DNA from: Flavobacteriaceae bacterium
GTDB taxonomy: Bacteria; Bacteroidota; Bacteroidia; Flavobacteriales; Flavobacteriaceae
NCBI GenBank assembly: GCA_019752245.1
Contig: JAIEMH010000345.1
Location: forward strand, 1-7,853
Direction of reading: 5' to 3'
DNA length: 7,853 bases
Shown piece by piece: positions 1 to 4,915 of this stretch; position 1 is the first letter of the stretch, and each line of letters begins with the position of its first letter. The notes below the pieces were generated by a model. It saw only the letters and a program-made list of their open reading frames with translations. It ran no database searches and was not told where the DNA came from. The translations under genes and the position numbers were made by a program.

Positions 1-300
1 TGGATATTATTTCTTAATAATTCTAATAAAGTTATTCATAAAGCACAAATTTCAAAAGGTGGAATTACAGGAACTGTTGTTGATAGTAGAATAATTTTCA
101 AAACCGCATTGGAATATAATGCAACTTCCCTAATTTTGACACACAATCATCCATCAGGAAAATTGTTTCCGAGTGACGCTGATAAAGAAGTAACAAAGAA
201 ATTAAAATTAGCTGGGCAACAACTTGATGTTTTAGTTCTTGACCATATTATTATAACCGAAACTGGATATTTTAGTTTCAACGACCAAGGAATATTTTAA
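1..300 (+). CDS. radC: RadC-family JAB/MPN domain protein, C-terminal part (cut by the window edge)
   Basis: The reading frame is open from base 1 to the TAA at 298-300 and gives 99 residues, so the N-terminus lies outside the window. The visible part is the RadC/JAB (MPN+) metalloprotease-like fold. The diagnostic histidine box THNHPSG is encoded at 139-159, and it fits the JAMM pattern H-x-H-x10-D: His at 142 and 148, Asp at 181. The flanking KGGITGTVVDSR and LDHIIIT segments are typical of RadC. Full-length RadC is about 220-230 residues with an N-terminal helix-hairpin-helix region, which cannot be checked here. Despite its name, the family's biochemical role is unsettled; a DNA-repair link was proposed and later disputed. 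The next gene's ATG follows this stop codon directly, so the two are probably co-transcribed. A TTG at 109 is an internal leucine, not a start. A short JAB-only protein of a mobile element cannot be excluded, but the housekeeping surroundings favour chromosomal RadC. Confidence 0.85.
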   Translation, partial: WILFLNNSNKVIHKAQISKGGITGTVVDSRIIFKTALEYNATSLILTHNHPSGKLFPSDADKEVTKKLKLAGQQLDVLVLDHIIITETGYFSFNDQGIF

Positions 301-984
301 ATGCAACACATTACCGATATATTTTTCGACTTAGATCACACGCTTTGGGATTTTGATAAAAATTCTGAATTGGCATTTGATAAAATATTTAAAGAACAAC
401 ATCCAACTGTAGATACGAAACAATTTGTGAAAGTTTATGCACCAATAAACCAAGCATGTTGGAAGCTATATCAAGTTGATAAGATGTCACATGATGAATT
501 GCGTTACAAAAGATTGAGAGATTCATTTGATGCTTTAAATTATTTTATTTCGGATGAAGATATTGATAAAATGGCGGTAGACTATATCACTTTTTTACCT
601 GAAAATAATATGCTTTTTGATGGTGCAATTGAGGTTTTAGATTATCTAAATGCTAAATATAAATTGCATATTATAACCAACGGTTTTGCTGAAGTTCAAT
701 ACAAAAAACTCAAAAATTCAGGAATTTCAGATTATTTTATTTCTGTAACCAATTCAGAAATGGCAGGAGTTAAAAAACCAAATCCGAAGATTTTTGAATA
801 TGCATTGTTAAAAGCAAATGCCGAAAAGAAAAATGCTATCATGATTGGCGATTGCATTGATGCTGATGTTAATGGAGCTTTAGATTTTGGAATAGATGCC
901 ATTCATTTTAACGAAAGTAAAATTGAAATTCCAAATCACATTAAACAAGTCAATCACTTAATTGAATTAAAAAAATACTTTTAA
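301..984 (+). CDS. YjjG-type HAD-superfamily pyrimidine 5'-nucleotidase
   Basis: This 227-residue cytoplasmic protein carries all four HAD phosphatase motifs. Motif I is FFDLDHTLWDF, with nucleophile Asp10 and acid/base Asp12. Motif II is IITNG, with Thr126. Motif III is GVKKPNP, with Lys159. Motif IV is IGDCIDAD, with Asp184 and Asp189 binding Mg2+. A helical C1-type cap occupies roughly residues 18-100. The WDF after motif I and the overall length match the YjjG family, whose E. coli member dephosphorylates noncanonical pyrimidine nucleoside monophosphates and so helps keep the nucleotide pool clean. The exact substrate here is inferred from family resemblance; another HAD nucleotidase or haloacid-dehalogenase-like phosphatase is the alternative. 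The ATG immediately follows the radC stop (0-bp gap) and the next gene starts 1 bp after its stop, pointing to one operon. No separate promoter is visible. Confidence 0.85.
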   Translation: MQHITDIFFDLDHTLWDFDKNSELAFDKIFKEQHPTVDTKQFVKVYAPINQACWKLYQVDKMSHDELRYKRLRDSFDALNYFISDEDIDKMAVDYITFLPENNMLFDGAIEVLDYLNAKYKLHIITNGFAEVQYKKLKNSGISDYFISVTNSEMAGVKKPNPKIFEYALLKANAEKKNAIMIGDCIDADVNGALDFGIDAIHFNESKIEIPNHIKQVNHLIELKKYF

Positions 985-985
985 A

Positions 986-1744
986 ATGAAAAGATATCTT
1001 TTATTGTTTTTATCAATCTCATCTTTTGGATTTGCGCAAAATTTAAATGAATATAAGTACGCGATGGTTCCTGCTAAATTTAGTTTTTTGAAAGAATCAA
1101 ACATGTACAACCTTAATTTGCTTACAAAATTATACATGCAAAAATATGGTTTCGAAACGTATTATGATAACGAAACAGCTCCAGATGATTTTGTGAATTC
1201 AAACTGCAACAAAGTTTTTGTTGATCTTGTAGCAAGCAATTCTATTTTTACTACCAAAGTAAAAGTGGTTATAAAAGACTGCAAAGGATCAATACTAATG
1301 TCATCAGAAGAAGGAACTAGTAGAGATAAAGAATTTAAAACAGCTTATAATGAAGCTTTGCGTATGGCTTTTGATAATTTTTTGGCTTTAAAAACGCATA
1401 AGTATCAACCCTCACAAAAAAGTTTAGGAATGATTGGTGAGCCAGCAGAAGTTAAAACTGTTTCAACAGAAGTTAAATCAGAATCTAAACCAGAAATTGC
1501 AGTTGTTCTAAATCAAGAGATTTCATCAAGACAGTTGTATGTTCAACCAATTGCTAACGGATTTCAATTGGTAAATACAGAGCCAAAAGTAGTCTATAAA
1601 ATATTTAGAACATCAACTAAAGATTTTTTCATTGCTTCAAAAGGAAGTGTGCAAGGTGTTTTCTTTTTAAGAAATAATGAATACTTTTTCGAGTATTATC
1701 AAAACGAAAAATTAGTTTCAGAAAAGGTAGAAGTGAAGTTCTAA
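986..1744 (+). CDS. Exported protein of unknown function
   Basis: I do not recognise this 252-residue protein as a named family. Residues 1-18 form a clear signal peptide: a basic MKR start, a hydrophobic LLLFLSISSFGF stretch and probable cleavage after FAQ, as is common in Bacteroidota secreted proteins. There is no lipobox cysteine, so it should be a soluble periplasmic or secreted protein, or one loosely bound to the envelope. Residues about 20-135 alternate strand-like and helical stretches and contain two cysteines (in NSNCNK and KDCKG) that could form a disulfide. A low-complexity linker rich in Lys, Glu, Ser and Val follows at about 150-180. The C-terminal 70 residues are rich in Phe and Tyr and look like a compact beta domain. 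The gene starts 1 bp after the nucleotidase stop and is probably in the same operon. It converges on rarA with one base between the stop codons. Confidence 0.8.
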   Translation: MKRYLLLFLSISSFGFAQNLNEYKYAMVPAKFSFLKESNMYNLNLLTKLYMQKYGFETYYDNETAPDDFVNSNCNKVFVDLVASNSIFTTKVKVVIKDCKGSILMSSEEGTSRDKEFKTAYNEALRMAFDNFLALKTHKYQPSQKSLGMIGEPAEVKTVSTEVKSESKPEIAVVLNQEISSRQLYVQPIANGFQLVNTEPKVVYKIFRTSTKDFFIASKGSVQGVFFLRNNEYFFEYYQNEKLVSEKVEVKF

Positions 1745-1745
1745 A

Positions 1746-3023
1746 CTAATAACCATACTTATCTTTCCAGCGATTTTTTAAAAATTCTCTCGTTCCATTT
1801 TCTCTAGAATTACTTCCTGGATCATAGAATTTTGTTTCTCTAATAGCATCGGGTAAATATTCTTGCTCACTAAAATTATTAGCGTAATTGTGCGAATATT
1901 GGTATTCGTCGCCATAACCCAATTCTTTCATTAATTTGGTTGGAGCATTTCGTAAATGAATAGGAACTGGTAAATCGCCAGTTTGTTTTACAATAGCTTG
2001 CGCTTCGCCAATAGCCATATAACTGGCATTGCTTTTTGGAGAAGTTGCTAAATAAACCGCACATTGGCTCAAGATAATTCTGCTTTCAGGATAACCAATT
2101 GTTGCAACCGCTTGAAATGTATTGTTTGCCATAATAAAAGCCGTCGGATTGGCGTTTCCAATATCTTCACTTGATAAAATCAACATTCTTCTTGCAATAA
2201 ATTTCACATCTTCGCCACCTTCAATCATTCGAGCCAACCAATAAACTGCGCCGTTTGGATCACTTCCGCGGATGGATTTTATAAAAGCTGAAACTATATC
2301 ATAGTGTTGCTCGCCAGTTTTGTCATACAATACTGTATTTTGTTGCACCAAATCCAAAACTTTTTCATTGGTAATTGTAATTTGACCTTCAGGGCTTGCG
2401 TTTACAACCAATTCAAAAATATTTAATAGTTTGCGTCCATCGCCACCAGAAAGGCGCAACAATGCTTCGGATTCTTTAATTTTTATTTTTTTGGATGAAA
2501 TTAATGTATCTTCTTTCATCGCTCGTTCCAAAAGTGCCAACAAATCGTCCTTAGAAAACGGATTCAATACATAAACCTGACAACGTGACAATAACGCCGG
2601 AATAACCTCAAAACTCGGATTTTCAGTAGTCGCTCCAATCAATGTTACCCAACCTTTTTCGACTGCTGCCAATAGCGAATCTTGTTGTGATTTGCTAAAA
2701 CGATGAATCTCGTCAATAAACAAAATGGGATTTTTGGCCGTGAATAATCCACCACTTTGTTTCGCTTTTTCAATTACATCACGAATGTCTTTTACACCAC
2801 TATTTATTGCACTCAATTCGTAAAAAGGACGATTACTTTGCTTAGCAATAATCTGCGCTAAAGTTGTTTTTCCAGTTCCAGGCGAACCCCAAAAAATCAT
2901 AGACGGAATGATGCCACGAGCAATTTGTTGCGTCAATGAACCGTTAGGTCCAACCAAGTGCAACTGACTAATGTAATCTTCTAATTTCTGCGGACGAATG
3001 CGTTCGGCTAAAGGTGCTTCCAT
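1746..3023 (-). CDS. rarA: Replication-associated recombination protein A (AAA+ ATPase, MgsA/WRNIP1 family)
   Basis: This 425-residue protein is a close match to RarA/MgsA, the bacterial relative of yeast Mgs1 and human WRNIP1, which acts at stalled replication forks and interacts with SSB. It is cytoplasmic and nucleoid-associated. The N-terminal start MEAPLAERIRPQ is the usual family beginning and supports the chosen ATG. The AAA+ core shows Walker A GSPGTGKTT at residues 46-54 (Lys52), Walker B LFIDEIHRF with Asp104 and Glu105, sensor 1 ATTENPS at 131-137, and a likely arginine finger in LLSRC at Arg147. Residues from about 240 onward form the tetramerisation region typical of the family, with conserved stretches such as SIRGSDPNGAVYWLARM, SSEDIGNANP and HLRNAPTKLMKELGYG. 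Length and motifs are all intact. The gene stands alone on this strand, convergent with the exported-protein gene and divergent from the rhomboid gene across a 181-bp AT-rich spacer. Confidence 0.97.
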   Translation of the reverse strand: MEAPLAERIRPQKLEDYISQLHLVGPNGSLTQQIARGIIPSMIFWGSPGTGKTTLAQIIAKQSNRPFYELSAINSGVKDIRDVIEKAKQSGGLFTAKNPILFIDEIHRFSKSQQDSLLAAVEKGWVTLIGATTENPSFEVIPALLSRCQVYVLNPFSKDDLLALLERAMKEDTLISSKKIKIKESEALLRLSGGDGRKLLNIFELVVNASPEGQITITNEKVLDLVQQNTVLYDKTGEQHYDIVSAFIKSIRGSDPNGAVYWLARMIEGGEDVKFIARRMLILSSEDIGNANPTAFIMANNTFQAVATIGYPESRIILSQCAVYLATSPKSNASYMAIGEAQAIVKQTGDLPVPIHLRNAPTKLMKELGYGDEYQYSHNYANNFSEQEYLPDAIRETKFYDPGSNSRENGTREFLKNRWKDKYGY

Positions 3024-3055
3024 TTTTTTAATTAGATAATTTTTTAATTAGATAA
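3024..3055. repeat. Perfect 16-bp tandem duplication upstream of rarA
   Basis: The unit ttttttaattagataa occurs twice back to back, at 3024-3039 and 3040-3055, without a mismatch. A 12-base fragment of the unit (ttttttaattag) recurs at 3134-3145. The array begins directly at the rarA start codon, so on the minus strand it forms the last 32 bases of the rarA leader. Whether it has a role or is slippage-prone AT-rich sequence cannot be told from one genome. Confidence 0.85.
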
Positions 3056-3069
3056 TTAGACAATTATCT
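3050..3069. other. Perfect 8-bp hairpin in the rarA 5' leader region
   Basis: Arm agataatt (3050-3057), loop agac, arm aattatct (3062-3069). It partly overlaps the second copy of the 16-bp tandem repeat and lies between the candidate rarA promoter and the rarA start codon. The stem is almost entirely A-T and so weak. No T-run of terminator type follows on the minus strand beyond the natural T-richness. Confidence 0.5.
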
Positions 3070-3085
3070 TAAAAGATTTTATTTA

Positions 3086-3093
3086 CAAATTTA
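3086..3093 (-). promoter_or_regulatory. Candidate Bacteroidota -7 element for rarA
   Basis: On the minus strand this reads TAAATTTG, an exact fit to the Bacteroidota -7 consensus TAnnTTTG. It would start transcription near 3082 and leave a leader of about 60 bases holding the tandem repeat and hairpin. No TTG is found at the expected 19-21 bp further upstream, so the call rests on the -7 box alone in AT-rich sequence. Confidence 0.35.
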
Positions 3094-3179
3094 AAACTAT
3101 TAATTTGTTTTAGTAATTTTCTCATTGCCTAATTTTTTTAATTAGTTCTGACAAAATAGCACTAAATAATTATTGGTTG

Positions 3180-3187
3180 TATTTTTG
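3180..3187 (+). promoter_or_regulatory. Candidate Bacteroidota -7 element for the rhomboid gene
   Basis: TATTTTTG matches TAnnTTTG exactly and lies 17 bases before the ATG at 3205, implying a leader of about 12-14 bases. A -33 TTG is absent at the expected spacing, so support is partial. Confidence 0.4.
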
Positions 3188-3204
3188 ATGTTCAGATTGT
3201 TAAT

Positions 3205-3981
3205 ATGAGACACAATAACGAACTTAATCATTTTAAATTTTCTCCATCAACTTGGATTATTCCAACGTTTTTTTTGGTTGTTATTTGGTTTGTATTTTAT
3301 ATTGACAATTCGTTTAACTTAGATTTAAACAATCACGGAATTTTACCAAGAACTTTCTCCGGATTGCAAGGCGTAGTTTTTAGTCCGTTTTTACATGGTG
3401 ATTTGAGTCATATTGCCAATAACTCTTTGCCGCTTTTTATTTTGACAACTGCTTTAATTTATTTTTACAGAGAAGTTTCACTAAAAGTTTTAGTTTATGG
3501 AATACTATTTTCGGGAATTATCACTTGGATTATTGGTCGTGAATCTTATCATATTGGCGCAAGCGGATTGATTTATGTTTTGGTTTCCTTCATTTTCTTT
3601 AAAGGGATGATGACACAATATTATAGATTGATGGCGTTATCACTTGCCGTTGTAGTTTTATATGGTGGAATGATTTGGTATATTTTCCCTGATGTAGACC
3701 ACAAAATATCATGGGAAGGACATTTAGCTGGATTACTAACCGGATTTGTTTTTGCAGTACGATTTAAAACTCCCGATTACATAAAAGACATACAATACAA
3801 CTGGGAAAAACCTGATTTTAATCCAGAAGAAGATGCTTTCATGAAACATTTTGATGAAAACGGTAACTTTGTTAATACTCCAGAACCTGAAGAAATTGTA
3901 GAAATCGTAGCAGAAGAAACACAACTTGAGCCTGTCAAATATGTTTATGTTTTTAGGGAAGCGACTGACGATAACAAATAG
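3205..3981 (+). CDS. Rhomboid-family intramembrane serine protease
   Basis: This 258-residue polytopic inner-membrane protein has the rhomboid catalytic signature. The serine motif GASG sits at residues 118-121 (nucleophile Ser120) at the start of a membrane helix, and the partner His173 lies in WEGHLAGLLTG. The conserved HGDLSHIANN segment (His64, His69) matches the loop/helix-2 region of rhomboids. About six membrane helices can be placed: roughly residues 17-33, 74-88, 93-111, 116-133, 141-160 and 173-187. This is the basic six-helix bacterial layout. Residues 190-258 form a hydrophilic, Glu- and Asp-rich tail of unknown role. Rhomboids cleave transmembrane helices of substrate proteins within the bilayer; the substrate cannot be inferred here. 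The gene is a single unit, divergent from rarA and followed 18-75 bp downstream by a strong terminator-like hairpin. Confidence 0.93.
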   Translation: MRHNNELNHFKFSPSTWIIPTFFLVVIWFVFYIDNSFNLDLNNHGILPRTFSGLQGVVFSPFLHGDLSHIANNSLPLFILTTALIYFYREVSLKVLVYGILFSGIITWIIGRESYHIGASGLIYVLVSFIFFKGMMTQYYRLMALSLAVVVLYGGMIWYIFPDVDHKISWEGHLAGLLTGFVFAVRFKTPDYIKDIQYNWEKPDFNPEEDAFMKHFDENGNFVNTPEPEEIVEIVAEETQLEPVKYVYVFREATDDNK

Positions 3982-3990
3982 TAAAACAAT

Positions 3991-4111
3991 TGGCTAACTA
4001 GCCCTGATAGTAATGAAAATAAAAAATGTCCCGAGTGTTTCGGGACATTTTTTATTGTAATGTATAGCAGGAAAATGGTTAGCTGATAAAGCCCAAGCCA
4101 TTCGCTTCTAA
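3991..4111 (+). repeat. Structured intergenic repeat element, copy A
   Basis: This element shares an ordered set of boxes with a second copy on the other strand at 6576-6680. The boxes are: TGGCT (3991-3995); the 5' box AGCCCTGATAGTA (4000-4012, 12 of 13 identical to copy B); a central hairpin (4018-4056, unlike copy B); AGCAGGAA (4066-4073, identical); a 24-nt stretch of the same length in both copies; and a tail ending CCATTCGCTTCTAA. The tail at 4082-4111 is 24 of 30 identical to copy B. CCTG (4003-4006) can pair with CAGG (4068-4071), and TGGCT can pair with AGCCA (4096-4100), giving a closed multi-helix fold. It fills almost the whole rhomboid/rlmB spacer and ends 10 bp short of the rlmB stop. 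From memory, similar AGCCCTGAT...GCAGGAA spacer elements recur in Flavobacteriaceae, but I could not verify this. Confidence 0.75.
4018..4056. terminator. Bidirectional rho-independent terminator between rhomboid and rlmB genes
   Basis: A perfect inverted repeat has a 17-bp stem: arms 4018-4034 and 4040-4056, GC core TGTCCCGA/TCGGGACA, loop gtgtt. The outer part of the stem is A-run/T-run, so each strand ends the stem in a U-tract. This is the classic form of a terminator working in both directions, as expected between two converging genes. It lies 37 bases past the rhomboid stop and 66 bases past the rlmB stop. It is also the central hairpin of repeat copy A. Confidence 0.9.
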
Positions 4112-4121
4112 CTTATATTAT

Positions 4122-4856
4122 TTATTGACGTTGCCTAACGGTCTCATACAAAAAAGCTCCGCAAGCCACAGAAACATTCAAAGAACCTATAGTTCCAAAC
4201 ATTGGAAGTTTTGCCTTAGCATCAACAATTTTCAACACAGATGGATTGATGCCGCGGTCTTCACTTCCCATAATTATGGCAACTGGTTCGTTAAGAGCAA
4301 TGTCGTAAATGTTGTCTTCCGTTTTTTCTGTTGCAGCAACTGTTTTGATTCCGCTTCCTTGAAGGTAAAAAATAGCGTCTTTGATATGATCTACTTTGCA
4401 AATTGGCACATTAAAAACGGCTCCAGCAGAAGTTTTTACGGTATCGCCATTTACTGGTGCCGAACCTGTTTTTTGAACAATTATTCCGTCAACTCCAGTA
4501 CATTCTGCAGTTCTAATTATAGCTCCAAAATTTCTAGCATCACTTAATTGATCTAAAATTAGAAACAAAGGCACTTTGCCACTTTCCACAACGCTGTCAA
4601 CAAGAGTTTCTAGTTTTACAAACGAAATAGGAGCAATGGTTGCTACTGCGCCTTGGTGATTATTTGGGGTTAATCTATTTAATTTTTCAACTGGAACATA
4701 AGAGAAATTGATGCTGTTTTTTTTCATCGCTTTCATCAATTCCTGCATCAATTCACTTTGCGCATCGCTTTGCACAAAAACTTTATCGATTTCTTTTCCA
4801 GCATTGATTGCTTCAATAATCGCTCTAATTCCGAAGATTTGGTTTTCTTTTTCCAT
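4122..4856 (-). CDS. rlmB: 23S rRNA 2'-O-methyltransferase RlmB (SpoU/TrmH family)
   Basis: This 244-residue cytoplasmic enzyme belongs to the SpoU (SPOUT) class, which uses S-adenosylmethionine and a trefoil-knot fold. An N-terminal substrate-binding domain covers about residues 5-77 (FGIRAIIEAI start, NHQGAVA at 66-72). The catalytic domain shows all three motifs: motif 1 LSDARNFGAIIRTAE with Asn109 and Arg115, motif 2 IIMGSEDRGI with Glu199, and motif 3 LPMFGTIGSLNVSVA with Ser225-Asn227. RlmB of E. coli methylates the ribose of G2251 in 23S rRNA. A related tRNA or rRNA SpoU enzyme remains possible, but the N-terminal domain and length fit RlmB. The N-terminus MEKENQIFGIRA matches the usual start, which makes the promoter element 4 bases upstream striking. 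The gene lies 52 bp downstream of the Omp85-like gene on the same strand but seems to have its own promoter. Confidence 0.93.
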   Translation of the reverse strand: MEKENQIFGIRAIIEAINAGKEIDKVFVQSDAQSELMQELMKAMKKNSINFSYVPVEKLNRLTPNNHQGAVATIAPISFVKLETLVDSVVESGKVPLFLILDQLSDARNFGAIIRTAECTGVDGIIVQKTGSAPVNGDTVKTSAGAVFNVPICKVDHIKDAIFYLQGSGIKTVAATEKTEDNIYDIALNEPVAIIMGSEDRGINPSVLKIVDAKAKLPMFGTIGSLNVSVACGAFLYETVRQRQ

Positions 4857-4860
4857 GTCG

Positions 4861-4868
4861 CAAAGGTA
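4861..4868 (-). promoter_or_regulatory. -7 promoter element of rlmB, almost touching the start codon
   Basis: On the minus strand this reads TACCTTTG, a perfect TAnnTTTG box. Only 4 bases separate its G from the rlmB ATG, so a start 4-6 bases downstream would fall at or next to the A of the ATG, giving a leaderless or nearly leaderless transcript. The -33 position at 19-bp spacing reads TTT rather than TTG, so the -33 box is only partial. Confidence 0.6.
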
Positions 4869-4874
4869 AACTTT

Positions 4875-4915
4875 TTTAAGAAGTTTAAAAGATTATATGT
4901 TTAAGAGTTTAAAAG
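4875..4915. repeat. Imperfect direct repeat between the Omp85-like gene and rlmB
   Basis: TTTAAGAAGTTTAAAAG at 4875-4891 and TTTAAGAGTTTAAAAG at 4900-4915 differ by one inserted base. The second copy runs into the stop codon of the Omp85-like gene (4909-4911). The first overlaps a short inverted repeat, AAACTT (4868-4873) with AAGTTT (4881-4886). The spacer holds nothing else except the rlmB promoter box. Confidence 0.6.

Noticed and set aside
109..300. A separate 63-residue protein starting at TTG 109
   Set aside because: The frame is open to base 1 and codes for typical RadC sequence upstream of 109, so the TTG is an internal leucine.
1879..2064. A small minus-strand frame within rarA
   Set aside because: It is a different frame of the intact rarA coding sequence, with no family resemblance.
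2385..2400. A third copy of the AGCCCTGA box inside rarA (minus strand)
   Set aside because: Only eight bases match; it encodes Ser-Pro-Glu in rarA and none of the other boxes of the element follow.
3024..3069. CRISPR-like or phage attachment repeat
   Set aside because: The two 16-bp units abut without a spacer and no integrase or cas gene is nearby; simple tandem duplication explains it.
3736..3924. A small minus-strand frame opposite the 3' part of the rhomboid gene
   Set aside because: Phe/Tyr/Cys-rich shadow translation of an A/T-rich gene, with no start context or similarity.
4125..4547. A 140-residue plus-strand frame antisense to rlmB
   Set aside because: Its translation is Ser/Asn/Phe-rich with no recognisable motif and it lies wholly opposite the well-supported rlmB gene.
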